Below are positions 25,634 to 34,706 of a DNA stretch of 64,000 bases, piece after piece. Source of the DNA: Ruminococcaceae bacterium Marseille-P2935 (GTDB lineage: Bacteria > Bacillota > Clostridia > Oscillospirales > Ruminococcaceae); NCBI GenBank assembly GCA_900104565.1, contig LT629951.1, forward strand, positions 186,001-250,000, given 5' to 3'. A model generated the notes under the pieces. It saw only the letters and a list, made by a program, of their open reading frames with translations, was not told where the DNA came from and did not search any database. How positions within the stretch are numbered: position 1 is the stretch's first letter; the number at the start of each line of letters is the position of its first letter. Position numbers and translations under genes: made by a program.

Positions 25634-27673
25634 ATGAAAAAAAAGCTGCTGCCCCCCATTTTATTGTTTCTGTTGGCACTGGTGTTGGAACTTGGGGTCT
25701 TTAACTTCCGGCACCTGGTTACGGCGTTGGATTCTCTGCACCAGCGGCTGCTGCCCGCCTCCTCGCTGCGTATGGAAAACGGGGAATATCAGGACGGGCG
25801 ACTGCGGGTCAAAGAGGGGGAGCCTATCTATATTTATAACATTGGCAAAGAGCTGAAATCGGTAGAGCTTTTGGCAGACACCCAAGGCCAGGTATACACC
25901 TATGACCTGCTGATTCAGGACCAGGCGTATTCCAAGGGCTGGCGATATGCCGGTACCTACAGCTCTATCTGGTCGGTACCGCGCTCCAAGGTAGCTTCCA
26001 TCCACTCCAACGGCAAGGCGTCTGCCCTGCAAATTGTTTTTACCTCTCTGCAAGGAGACCTTTTTTTATACGGGGCTGCCCTGAACCCGACGGTTCCCAT
26101 GAATTTTTCCATCGGCCGGCTGTTTTGGGTTTCTGCTGTACTGTTGGGTGGGTGGCTGTTTTTTAAAAAGCGGCTGTGGGCGGTGGAATTCTGCCCGCAG
26201 AACCCCAGGCATCGGTTTTCTGTTGCGGCGGTTATTCTGCTGGGAATGCTTTTTTGCGGGTATTCCTTTATCACCACCATACCGGACACGGAATGGTATT
26301 TAGGCCAGGCCCTCAGCCTGCCTTACACTGGGGATGCCCTCAGCTACAGCGATGCCTATCATCAGCAGCTGGACGCCTGGATCAAGTGGCAGGCAGAATT
26401 GGATATTCCTGTTGACCCCGCACTGCAAACGCTGGAAAACCCGTATGACCCATCACAGCGTTCTGAAGCGGGGGTTCCCTTTGCATACGACCGGGCGTAC
26501 TATAACGGTTCGTATTATTCCTATTACGGGGTTGGCCCGCTGGTTGCAGCGTATCTCCCGTTTTATCTGCTGACCGGCCGCATGCTCTCTACCCAGGCCG
26601 CCTGCCTGGTTTTTGGAATGTCGTTTTGCCTGGCTATGCCGTTGGCGGTGATGCAGTTGTTGTTCCGCCTGGTAAAACGGGTGAACCTGCCGGTGCTGCT
26701 GATAGGAGCCCTTGCGGTGGTATTGGGCGGCGGTGCCATGTGGTGTGTGCGCATTGCTACCTTTTACGAGGTGCCGGTGCTGGCGGCGCTAAGCTTTTTA
26801 GCAGCCTTTTTGTTTTTTGGGGCCCGGGGCGCCAACTTGGAAAAACCATCCTCTGTTTATATGGCGCTTAGCGGGATCAGCTATATATTTATGGTAGCGT
26901 CCAGACCGAATTTTGGCTTATATGGGCTGCTGCTTGCACCAATTTTCTGGCAGTTTTTATTTCATAAGGGGCTGCCGGGTAAAAAACGGGCTGCTTCGGC
27001 AGCGGCGTTTGGACTGCCGGTTTTGCTGGGGGCGGCCGCACTGATGTGGTATAATGCTGTGCGCTTTGATTCCCTGTTTGAATTTGGCGCTGTTTATAAC
27101 CTCACCATCAGTGATGTGCGTTACAATACCCTTTTTAAACTGGGCAACTTTTTTCCCACGGTGTACCACTACCTGCTGCAGCTGCCCACCTTCGATTTAT
27201 ATTTCCCGTTCTTCCGCCTGAGCGGAATGGACCAGGTGGCGTGGCACAATTATTATTACGCATGGCCGACGGTAGGGCTGTTGGGGCTGCCTGGCGCTGT
27301 GCCGGCGCTGGGGCTTCCTTTTCTGGCAAAAGGGGAGAAAAACCGTTTGCTGCGGCATACTATGGTTCTTTTCCTGCTGGTGCCATTATTCCTCTGTTTT
27401 TTTGATTTTTCGGTTGCCGGTATATTTACCCGGTATGCAGCAGATGTGCTTCCAATCTTTTTATTTGGAGGCGTTTTGTATACAGTTGTATTTCTATCAA
27501 GGACAAAAGGGGATAGCGCCGATAAAAAACAGGTGACGATAGCTATTATTTTATTTTTTTGTACAGCTCTGATAGGAATTTTTCTTTCTTTTAGTGGATA
27601 TTTTGGCCATTTTTTAATTGATTCACCAAAAGAGTATATAAAACTTCAAACTGTATTTCAGTGGTGGACTTGA
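25634..27673 (+). CDS. Polytopic membrane protein, GT-C glycosyltransferase-like (copy 2)
   Basis: A 679-residue paralogue of the preceding gene, starting 4 nt after its stop with GGTGAGGG as ribosome site. Same plan: N-terminal helix, extracellular domain of about 130 residues, then about ten helices. Matching signatures are NPYDPSQRSEAGVPFAYD, YYNGSYYSYYGVGPL, MVASRPNFGLYG, LMWYNAVRFDSLFEFGAVY and FTRYAADVLPIFLFGG. Both end in a similar QWWT/EWWR tail. The first external loop differs most, which suggests different acceptors or donors. Likely translationally coupled with copy 1, perhaps acting as a pair. Function inferred only from topology. Confidence 0.6.
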   Translation: MKKKLLPPILLFLLALVLELGVFNFRHLVTALDSLHQRLLPASSLRMENGEYQDGRLRVKEGEPIYIYNIGKELKSVELLADTQGQVYTYDLLIQDQAYSKGWRYAGTYSSIWSVPRSKVASIHSNGKASALQIVFTSLQGDLFLYGAALNPTVPMNFSIGRLFWVSAVLLGGWLFFKKRLWAVEFCPQNPRHRFSVAAVILLGMLFCGYSFITTIPDTEWYLGQALSLPYTGDALSYSDAYHQQLDAWIKWQAELDIPVDPALQTLENPYDPSQRSEAGVPFAYDRAYYNGSYYSYYGVGPLVAAYLPFYLLTGRMLSTQAACLVFGMSFCLAMPLAVMQLLFRLVKRVNLPVLLIGALAVVLGGGAMWCVRIATFYEVPVLAALSFLAAFLFFGARGANLEKPSSVYMALSGISYIFMVASRPNFGLYGLLLAPIFWQFLFHKGLPGKKRAASAAAFGLPVLLGAAALMWYNAVRFDSLFEFGAVYNLTISDVRYNTLFKLGNFFPTVYHYLLQLPTFDLYFPFFRLSGMDQVAWHNYYYAWPTVGLLGLPGAVPALGLPFLAKGEKNRLLRHTMVLFLLVPLFLCFFDFSVAGIFTRYAADVLPIFLFGGVLYTVVFLSRTKGDSADKKQVTIAIILFFCTALIGIFLSFSGYFGHFLIDSPKEYIKLQTVFQWWT

Positions 27674-27824
27674 CCGGATCCGATATAAAAAGAAGTAACA
27701 ACCTGTTTGCATGTGACAATGGCGAAAATTGCATGAAATACGAAAAAACAGTAACAAAAAAGTGCATATTACTTCTGTAATGACATATAAAATGTATATC
27801 TTGCAACAAAGCGGTAAAACATTA

Positions 27825-27908
27825 TTGACTATGTTTTATAGAGGTTGTACACTGTACGCACATCAGCAACGGTGCTGTAGAAGTTTTTGCGGCACCGTTG
27901 TTTTTTTT
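27825..27908 (+). promoter_or_regulatory. Promoter-like hexamers followed directly by terminator hairpin
   Basis: TTGACT (27825-27830), 17-bp spacer, TACACT (27848-27853). About 14 nt later CAACGGTGC / GCACCGTTG (27867-27875 / 27892-27900) is followed by eight T. It either ends the membrane-protein operon or makes a very short RNA. It is part of the 27674-28309 gene-free stretch. Confidence 0.5.
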
Positions 27909-28005
27909 ACGCTGTCTAACGCGAGCAATTTGCAAAATATGGGAGAGAGTAATTTGTGATAAATTGACAAAATTGGATGATCTAATATATTTGTTTTAAA
28001 TGATA

Positions 28006-28034
28006 TTGACATATTTTTATGGATTGTGTATACT
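28006..28034 (+). promoter_or_regulatory. Sigma-A promoter of the liv operon
   Basis: TTGACA (28006-28011), 17-bp spacer, TATACT (28029-28034). Transcription would start near 28041, giving a leader of about 270 nt before livG. Confidence 0.88.
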
Positions 28035-28078
28035 TTGTACAGACTCAAAATAAATGATTCATGAACAGAAAATGATGG

Positions 28079-28116
28079 GGCTCTCGATCAATTCGAAAAG
28101 AGCCTTATGTTTTTTT
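28079..28116 (+). terminator. Leader terminator (candidate attenuator) of liv operon
   Basis: GGCTCT / AGAGCC stem (28079-28084 / 28099-28104), then TTATG and seven T (28110-28116). It lies only about 40 nt after the predicted start site, so most transcripts could stop here. A second inverted repeat, CCGCACA (28243-28249) / TGTGCGG (28285-28291), ends 5 nt before the livG ribosome site. Confidence 0.65.
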
Positions 28117-28309
28117 AGGTATCAGCGTGTTAGAACAAAGAACGGAATATATACCAAAAAGCAGGAAATGTTCCTGTTGTGAGGACAGTATGCTGCCGGA
28201 TGAAAGCAATCATGCGGTTAGAATAAAATAGGTTATCGCGTTCCGCACAAAGTGTTAACCAAGAATTATGAAAGTGATGCTGTATGTGCGGAGAACGGAG
28301 GGGAAGGAC

Positions 28310-29068
28310 ATGTTGGAGGTCAACAACGTCGGGATTGTATTTGGTGGCCTGGTAGCACTGGATCAGGTCAACATGAAGGTGAAAAAAGGTGAGATCCATG
28401 GTCTCATCGGGCCGAATGGTTCCGGTAAAACAACACTGATCAACGTCATTACGGGCTTTTACGTGCCCACTTCAGGTGAGGTAAAATTTAATGGCAATGT
28501 AATTAGCGGAAAATCTCCGCATTTAATCAGCCACGCCGGCCTGGGACGTACATTCCAGAACATTAACCTGTTTCCGGAAATGTCGGCGCTTGAGAATGTG
28601 GTAACTGCCCGGTGCGTACATACCAATTATAATATGCTGGATGCAGTCTTTAAAACGAAACCCTTTAAAGAGCAGGAAGCAGAAGCTAGGGATAAGGCTA
28701 TTTCGCAGTTGGAGTTTGTGGGGCTGCAGGATGATTTGAACACCAAGGCGAAAAACCTGCCCTATGGCAAACGGCGCCTTCTGGAAATTGCGCGTCTGCT
28801 GGCAACCGACCCCCAGCTGGTGCTGCTGGACGAGCCGGTAGCAGGCATGAATGAGCAGGAAAGTGATGAGGTTGCCCGTATTGTACATAAGATGAGGGAT
28901 GTTGGCGGAAGAACCATCCTGTTGATCGAGCACCATATGAAGTTTGTAATGAACCTTTGCGAACAGCTCACCGTTTTAAACTCTGGCTGTGTGATTGCCG
29001 AGGGTGTACCTGAAGAGATTCAGAATAACCAAGAAGTTATTGCCTGTTATCTTGGCAAACGGAGGTAG
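28310..29068 (+). CDS. livG: Branched-chain amino acid ABC transporter ATPase (LivG type)
   Basis: A 252-residue ABC ATPase of the hydrophobic amino acid uptake family. The start at 28310 follows GGAGGGGAAGG; an upstream in-frame ATG lacks a site. Walker A is GPNGSGKTT, the Q-loop region is GRTFQNINLF (LivG-typical), the signature is the divergent LPYGKRRLLEIARLL, Walker B is LVLLDEPVAGMNEQE, and the switch His is in LIEHHMKFV. It powers import with LivF through the LivHM channel. First gene of the operon, 5 nt before livF. Exact substrate unknown. Confidence 0.93.
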   Translation: MLEVNNVGIVFGGLVALDQVNMKVKKGEIHGLIGPNGSGKTTLINVITGFYVPTSGEVKFNGNVISGKSPHLISHAGLGRTFQNINLFPEMSALENVVTARCVHTNYNMLDAVFKTKPFKEQEAEARDKAISQLEFVGLQDDLNTKAKNLPYGKRRLLEIARLLATDPQLVLLDEPVAGMNEQESDEVARIVHKMRDVGGRTILLIEHHMKFVMNLCEQLTVLNSGCVIAEGVPEEIQNNQEVIACYLGKRR

Positions 29069-29073
29069 ATGGA

Positions 29074-29781
29074 ATGCTGGAAATAAAGAATTTAACCTGC
29101 CATTATGGCGTAATCCGGGCGCTGCATGACATCTCTATGACCATTCCGGATGATGGTATTTTTGCAGTAATTGGAGCAAACGGCGCCGGAAAAACCACGC
29201 TGATCAATTCCATTGCCGGCCTGGTTACCCCTACCGAGGGAAGCATTAATTTTAACGGCACCGAAATTACCGAGCTGCATACCAAGGATGTAATCCGTAA
29301 TGGAATTGCGCTTTGCCCCGAGGGCCGCCGTGTTTTTAAAAGCATTTCGGTTTACGAGAACCTGGTAGCCGGCGCTTATATTATGAAAGATAAAAAACGG
29401 GTTGAGGAAAATATAGAAGAGGTTTTCCGCTTGTTCCCCCGACTGAAAGAGCGTGAAAAACAGCTGGCGGGTACTCTGTCGGGCGGCGAACAGCAGATGC
29501 TGGCGGTTGGCCGTGCACTTATGACTGACCCCAAATTGCTTTTGCTGGATGAACCGTCTATGGGTCTTGCCCCCAACCTGATTGACTTTGTGTTCGAAAC
29601 CATGGAGCGTATTCATAAAGAATTGCATATCCCCATTATTGTAGTAGAGCAAAACTCTGAAATGGCCCTTTCGGTAGCCGATTATGCCTATGTGCTGGAG
29701 GTTGGGGAAATGACCCTGCAGGGCACCGGGCAGGAGCTGCTGGAGAGCGATGAAGTTAAAAATAAATACTTAGGCGCATAG
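29074..29781 (+). CDS. livF: Branched-chain amino acid ABC transporter ATPase (LivF type)
   Basis: A 235-residue ABC ATPase, partner of LivG. Walker A GANGAGKTT, LivF-type CPEGRRVFKSISVYENL Q-loop segment, canonical signature LSGGEQQMLAVGRALM, Walker B LLLLDEPSMGLAPN, and H-loop replaced by the usual VEQN of LivF. Starts 5 nt after livG with AGGTAG-type spacing. An 86-nt gap with a CCCTTAA / TTAAGGG inverted repeat, but no T-run, separates it from the binding-protein gene. Confidence 0.93.
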   Translation: MLEIKNLTCHYGVIRALHDISMTIPDDGIFAVIGANGAGKTTLINSIAGLVTPTEGSINFNGTEITELHTKDVIRNGIALCPEGRRVFKSISVYENLVAGAYIMKDKKRVEENIEEVFRLFPRLKEREKQLAGTLSGGEQQMLAVGRALMTDPKLLLLDEPSMGLAPNLIDFVFETMERIHKELHIPIIVVEQNSEMALSVADYAYVLEVGEMTLQGTGQELLESDEVKNKYLGA

Positions 29782-29867
29782 TTTTGTATCAACCCCTTAA
29801 ACGAGTTTTTTAAGGGTACTGATAGAGCGAAAAGATTTTTAAACAAAATAATCTTGGAGGGAAAATC

Positions 29868-31010
29868 ATGAAGAAAACAAGAATTCTAGCATCTGTGCTG
29901 GCGTTGGCAATGGCTTCGTCCATGCTGTTCACATCCTGCGGCGGCAGTGATGTCATTAAAATCGGTGCAATCGATCCTTTGACCGGCGCACAGGCCGTTT
30001 TTGGGCAGGACTCTATTAACGGCAAAAAGATGGCTGTGGAAGAGATTAACGCCAAAGGCGGTGTACTGGGCAAAAAAATTGAACTGATCTCTGAGGATGA
30101 CGGTGCACAGGCTGCACAGGCTGCTACTGTTGCAACTAAGCTGATCACCCAGGATAAGGTTGTAGCTATTGCAGGCGCTCATGGAAGCTCCAGCACCCTG
30201 GCAGTTATGGAAGTACTGAACAAATACGGCGTACCTTGCGTTACACCTGGTTCATCCTCCCCGAAGATCACCTCTTCTGGTTGTGAGTGGATCAGCCGTG
30301 GTATCCCCGATGACCGCCTGCAGTCCAAGATTCTGGTAAAATATGCCGGAGAGACAGACGGCGTGAAAAAACTGGGCGTTCTGTATTCCAACGATGACTA
30401 TGGCAAGGGCGGCTATGACGCAGCTGTACTGGCCGGCGAAGAATACGGCGTTGAAATTGTTGGCGAGACCTTTATGTCAGACGATCAGAACTTTACCACC
30501 CAGATCAGCAAGCTGAAAGATGCCGGCTGCGACGGCGTTATGTTCTGGTGCGTGTACTCCCCTGCCAGCCTTATTGCAAAACAGATGAGAGACATGGGCT
30601 GGGATGTTAAACGGTATGCTTCCCCTGGTATCAACAACCCGCAGGCATTCGAGCTGTCTGACGGCGCTATCGATGGCATTATCAACACCACCGGTTTCGT
30701 TGCCGCTGACCCAGATGAATACGTTCAGGACTGGATTAAACGTTACGAAGAGAAGTATGGTATTGAAGCTTCCCAGACCGCAGCTGTTGGTTACGACTCC
30801 ATCTATCTGATTGCCCAGGCAATTGAGCGCGCCGGTTCCACCGATGCGAAAAAGGTACAGCAGGAGATCCGTTCTACCAAAGACTTTAAGAGCCTGAAAG
30901 GTATGCTGACCATCAACTCTGAAACCGGTGAGTATGAGTGCGAAGTTCGCTTGACCAAAGCAAACAGTGCAACCAAGACCTTTGATTACATCGCAAGCTA
31001 TACTGCCTAA
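29868..31010 (+). CDS. livJ: ABC transporter substrate-binding lipoprotein (LivJ type)
   Basis: A 380-residue periplasmic-type binding protein anchored as a lipoprotein: signal peptide with lipobox LFTSC (Cys24). It is a type I fold (peripla_BP_6) with KIGAIDPLTGAQAVFGQ at the start of the mature domain, VAIAGAHGSSSTLAVM in the binding cleft, and LGVLYSNDDYGKGGYDA in the second lobe. It captures branched-chain or related amino acids or amides for LivHMGF. A strong ribosome site (GGAGGG) and a stable 3' hairpin suggest higher expression than the other subunits. Ligand not determinable from sequence alone. Confidence 0.92.
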   Translation: MKKTRILASVLALAMASSMLFTSCGGSDVIKIGAIDPLTGAQAVFGQDSINGKKMAVEEINAKGGVLGKKIELISEDDGAQAAQAATVATKLITQDKVVAIAGAHGSSSTLAVMEVLNKYGVPCVTPGSSSPKITSSGCEWISRGIPDDRLQSKILVKYAGETDGVKKLGVLYSNDDYGKGGYDAAVLAGEEYGVEIVGETFMSDDQNFTTQISKLKDAGCDGVMFWCVYSPASLIAKQMRDMGWDVKRYASPGINNPQAFELSDGAIDGIINTTGFVAADPDEYVQDWIKRYEEKYGIEASQTAAVGYDSIYLIAQAIERAGSTDAKKVQQEIRSTKDFKSLKGMLTINSETGEYECEVRLTKANSATKTFDYIASYTA

Positions 31011-31046
31011 TATCAGATAAACTCGTATTAATCAAACAACCGATAA

Positions 31047-31072
31047 CTGCCCGCCAATAATTTGGCGGGCAG
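31047..31072 (+). promoter_or_regulatory. Stable intercistronic hairpin after livJ
   Basis: CTGCCCGCCAA / TTGGCGGGCAG perfect 11-bp stem with a 4-nt loop and no T-run after it. It lies 36 nt after the livJ stop and 125 nt before livH. Such elements often protect the upstream mRNA end and raise binding-protein yield. Confidence 0.65.
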
Positions 31073-31196
31073 CATATCATAAAACCATTTTCCCATGCTG
31101 CTGCAAGGCAGCCGGAACGATTGCAGTCGTTGTAGATGAATGGGCGGAACACCAGGTCCGTAGTCATGGGATGAACTACCTTGTGAGGTGAAGTGA

Positions 31197-32069
31197 ATGG
31201 GTTTATTTATTTTACAAATCGTAAATGGGCTGGTCATCGGCATGCTATATGGACTGGCCGCCCTGGGTTTTTCTATGATCTTTAAAGCGTTGGGTTATAT
31301 GAACTTTGCCCACGCCGACACCATTATGATTGGTGCCATTGTTTATTATTTGTTAATTACCGCGTTAAACATGCCGTTTTATCTGGCATTTTTCTTAGCG
31401 TTGATACTAACTATGGGTTATGGCGTATTCACAGAAAAGATTCTGTTTGTGCGGTTCCGCAGAACATCCCCCATCACCTTTATGTTGGTTGCAATGTCGC
31501 TGTCCACTGTTGTAAAAAACGTTACATTATTATTGTTCGGGCCGCTGCCCCATGGCTTAAGCATGAATTATACAGATGCTTATTTTATGGTAGGCGGTAT
31601 GAAAATTTCACTGAACAACTTTGTTATCCTTGGAATCGCTCTTTTAATTTTGCTAATTCTGCAGCTGTTCTTCACTAAAACGAAGTTCGGCTTATCCATC
31701 CGAATGGCACAGGACGACCCGGACACGGCCTCTGTAATGGGTGTTAACGTACTTTCTACCCGTGCGGCAACCTTCGGAATCTCTGCCGGTTTAGGCTGCG
31801 TGGCAGGTATGCTGATGGGACCGATGTTCTCTATTTCTACTGAGCTTGGTACACAGATTTCACTGAAATCCTTTATTTCAGCAGTAATCGGTGGATTGGG
31901 CAACTTTGTAGGCTCGGTTTGCGGTGGCTTGATCGTAGGCGTAGTAGAAAGCCTGGGGGCAACCTATGTTTCTTCGGGTTATAAAGACGTTATTGTGTAT
32001 ATCGCAGGTATTATCGTACTTGGTTTCTTCCCATATGGTATTTTCCGGCGTGTAGCCACAAAACACTAG
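31197..32069 (+). CDS. livH: Branched-chain amino acid ABC permease (LivH type)
   Basis: A 290-residue inner-membrane permease with about eight helices. The family opening is clear (LQIVNGLVIGMLYGLAALGFSMIF), followed by NFAHADTIMIGA and the ATPase-coupling segment SIRMAQDDPDTASVMGVNV, then SAVIGGLGNFVGSVCGGLIVG near the C-terminus. Forms the channel with LivM. Start ATG follows GTGAGGTGAAGTGA. Starts 187 nt after livJ. Confidence 0.93.
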   Translation: MGLFILQIVNGLVIGMLYGLAALGFSMIFKALGYMNFAHADTIMIGAIVYYLLITALNMPFYLAFFLALILTMGYGVFTEKILFVRFRRTSPITFMLVAMSLSTVVKNVTLLLFGPLPHGLSMNYTDAYFMVGGMKISLNNFVILGIALLILLILQLFFTKTKFGLSIRMAQDDPDTASVMGVNVLSTRAATFGISAGLGCVAGMLMGPMFSISTELGTQISLKSFISAVIGGLGNFVGSVCGGLIVGVVESLGATYVSSGYKDVIVYIAGIIVLGFFPYGIFRRVATKH

Positions 32070-32088
32070 AAGGGGGGATACAATACAT

Positions 32089-33150
32089 ATGTCCAACAAG
32101 TCACTTTCCTTAAATGGCGGCGGAATCATGGATAAAATGACCAAACATAAGGATCTTATAAAAGTAATCATCTTTTTAGCTTTTATTGCCTTTTGTTATT
32201 TTGATTCCTATTTTTCCATTGTCGGTATCCGTTCCTGCGTAAATGCCATGGCAGTTATTGGATTGGTGCTCATTTCGGGCTATACCCGCCAGATTCATCT
32301 GGGCCAGATGGCATTTGTTGGTTTGGGCGCGTATACCTCGGCTATTTTAATGACCAAGTTAGGGTGGAACTTTTGGCTTACCATTCCCTGTGCTATTATT
32401 GTTGCAGGGTTAATTGGCGCTTTGCTGGGTATTCCTACCCTGCGGCTCCGTGACGGCCCCTACCTGGCTTTGGTTACACAGATTTTTGGTGAAGTTATTT
32501 ACGTGTTAATCATTAATCTGGAACCCCTGACGGGCGGTACCTTTGGTATTAATGGTATTCCTGCGCCCTCTGTCGGCTCTGTCAGCTTTGCCAATCCTTC
32601 CCTATTACTGCTGGTTACAGCGGCCTTTACCATGCTGGCATTTTTTGTGGCGAATAAAATTGCAAAATCAAAATATGGCCGGTTCTTTATTTCTATACGT
32701 GAATCAGAAGCAGCTGCTCAGTCGGTTGGTGTAAACACCATGAAGTATAAAATCATCGCGTTTACCCTTTCCTCTGCGTTTGCAGGCCTTGCGGGTGTAT
32801 TTTATGCGCAGTGCTTTGGTGTAATCAATGCTACCGAATTCCGCTGGTCTTTCTCATTGGAGCTTCTTTCCATGGCAATTATCGGCGGTATTGCAAGCCT
32901 GGAGGGCGGTGTGCTTGGCGCAATCACCCTGACAGTGGCGTTGGAAATGCTAAGACCATTGGGTTCTGCGGCCAGAATGATCGCATACGGTGTGCTGGTT
33001 ATTTTGGTGCTGGCCTTCCTGCCGGATGGTATTATCTCGCTAATCGGCAAGAGATGGTCAGAAATTAAACTGATGTTTAGTGATCGTATTAAGGTGTTTA
33101 CCGACGATCGAAAGAAAAAACGGCCCAAAAAGGCCAAGGTGGATGCTTAA
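32089..33150 (+). CDS. livM: Branched-chain amino acid ABC permease (LivM type)
   Basis: A 353-residue permease, partner of LivH. Family motifs: SGYTRQIHLGQMAFVGLGAYTSA, GIPTLRLRDGPYLALVT, the coupling helix SIRESEAAAQSVGVN, and IIGGIASLEGGVLGA. The C-terminal tail is long, cytoplasmic and very basic (KVFTDDRKKKRPKKAKVDA). A run of G 13 nt upstream serves as ribosome site; the internal Met14 is a possible alternative start. It lies 19 nt after livH. Confidence 0.92.
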   Translation: MSNKSLSLNGGGIMDKMTKHKDLIKVIIFLAFIAFCYFDSYFSIVGIRSCVNAMAVIGLVLISGYTRQIHLGQMAFVGLGAYTSAILMTKLGWNFWLTIPCAIIVAGLIGALLGIPTLRLRDGPYLALVTQIFGEVIYVLIINLEPLTGGTFGINGIPAPSVGSVSFANPSLLLLVTAAFTMLAFFVANKIAKSKYGRFFISIRESEAAAQSVGVNTMKYKIIAFTLSSAFAGLAGVFYAQCFGVINATEFRWSFSLELLSMAIIGGIASLEGGVLGAITLTVALEMLRPLGSAARMIAYGVLVILVLAFLPDGIISLIGKRWSEIKLMFSDRIKVFTDDRKKKRPKKAKVDA

Positions 33151-33200
33151 TTTAGAGGCATGCCCATTTGTATTGTAGTTTAAAACAGGAGTTGAAACAA

Positions 33201-34481
33201 ATGAGCTTAACACGCGAGACATATCAGCTCTATTTGGACATTTTGACAGAAGAGCTGATTCCCGCGTTGGGCTGTACCGAGCCAATTGCAATTTCTTATG
33301 CAGCAGCCAAAGCCCGGGAGGTGCTGGGCTGTATGCCAGAGCATATTAAAGTGCGATGCAGCGGCAATATTGTAAAGAATGTAAAAGGCGTAGTGGTACC
33401 CAATACGGGTAATTTAAAAGGCATAAATGCAAGTGCTATTGCCGGAACAGTGGGGGGAGACGCCTCTAAGGTTTTAGAGGTTCTCACCGTACTGACGCCC
33501 GATGATATTGCAAAAACCAAAGACCTGCTGAAAACAGACTTTTGCAAGGTGGAATTGTGGGAGGATGCTCCTGCCAACCTTGCAATAGACGTAGAGGCGT
33601 TTGGGGAAGGCCATCATGCCAGGGTGGTAATTGTGAATGCACACACCAACATTGTCCGGCTGGAAAAAGATGGAGAGGTTTTATTTGAGAAACCGGTAGA
33701 AAAAACCTGCACCTATAAAACCGACCGTTCTAAACTCAATGTAAAAGATATTCTAGAGTTCGCTGATACCTTGAATGTTGAAGATGTACGGGACTTATTT
33801 TCCCGGCAGATTGCCTACAACACGGCAATTTCCAAGGAGGGGCTCACCCATTCCTATGGAACCGGCGTTGGTGCTACACTGCTTAAATTTTATGGGGATC
33901 AGGACGTACGTATTCGTGCAAAGGCAGCAGCGGCAGCAGGGTCGGACGCCCGCATGAGCGGGTGTGACCTGCCGGTGGTCATTAACAGCGGCAGCGGAAA
34001 CCAGGGGATGACGGTGTCCCTTCCAGTAGTGGAATATGCCAAGGAACTGGATGTCGGCGAAGAAAAACTTTTCCGGGCTTTGGCGGTAAGTAACCTGGTT
34101 GCACTGCATCAAAAAACTCAAATTGGTTCCCTTTCAGCCTATTGCGGGGCAGTATGCGCGGCGGTAGGTTCCGGCGCTGCAATTACCTATTTGCATGGCG
34201 GCAGTTATGAAGATATCAGCCGTACCATAATCAACACCCTGGGGGATGTTGCGGGTATTGTGTGCGACGGTGCCAAACCTTCCTGTGCGTCTAAAATTGC
34301 TTCTGCGGTAGATGCCGCAATTTTGGGGCATACCCTGGCCATGGATGGCAAAGCCTTTGCTCCCGGGGAAGGCCTGATTAAAGACGATGTGGAGCAGACC
34401 ATTGCCAGTGTTGGCCGCTTGGGGAAAGAGGGCATGAAGGAAACAGATGTAGAAGTACTTAAAATAATGCTGGATGAATAG
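33201..34481 (+). CDS. cyuA: L-cysteine desulfidase / UPF0597 family
   Basis: A 426-residue iron-sulfur protein of the CyuA/YhaM family, related to bacterial serine dehydratase alpha subunits. Known members break L-cysteine into pyruvate, ammonia and sulfide. Cluster-type cysteines are visible in LGCTEPIA (Cys25) and CDGAKPSC near the C-terminus, along with the GNLKGINASAIAG glycine-rich segment. The start at 33201 follows AGGAG. It lies 50 nt after livM, so the transporter may bring in cysteine or a related amino acid. Some homologues act on serine; the substrate is inferred. Confidence 0.85.
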   Translation: MSLTRETYQLYLDILTEELIPALGCTEPIAISYAAAKAREVLGCMPEHIKVRCSGNIVKNVKGVVVPNTGNLKGINASAIAGTVGGDASKVLEVLTVLTPDDIAKTKDLLKTDFCKVELWEDAPANLAIDVEAFGEGHHARVVIVNAHTNIVRLEKDGEVLFEKPVEKTCTYKTDRSKLNVKDILEFADTLNVEDVRDLFSRQIAYNTAISKEGLTHSYGTGVGATLLKFYGDQDVRIRAKAAAAAGSDARMSGCDLPVVINSGSGNQGMTVSLPVVEYAKELDVGEEKLFRALAVSNLVALHQKTQIGSLSAYCGAVCAAVGSGAAITYLHGGSYEDISRTIINTLGDVAGIVCDGAKPSCASKIASAVDAAILGHTLAMDGKAFAPGEGLIKDDVEQTIASVGRLGKEGMKETDVEVLKIMLDE

Positions 34482-34706
34482 CTATTTTAAGTAAGGTTTT
34501 TGGTTATCTAAAATAAGGGCTTTTTCTGAATTGCAGGTTCGCCCTCCCAGCTGCCTTCTTTGTGTCAGGCGGTGTTTTGGCAATATTCTGCTGTTGTTGG
34601 GATGAAACGATTTTTTGTTTGTTTTCCCGTTAGGCTATCCTCGGAGGGAGAAACCTTGCCCTGTTTTTTAGAAAACCATTAAAAAGAGTAAAGAGAGGGA
34701 TATTTC

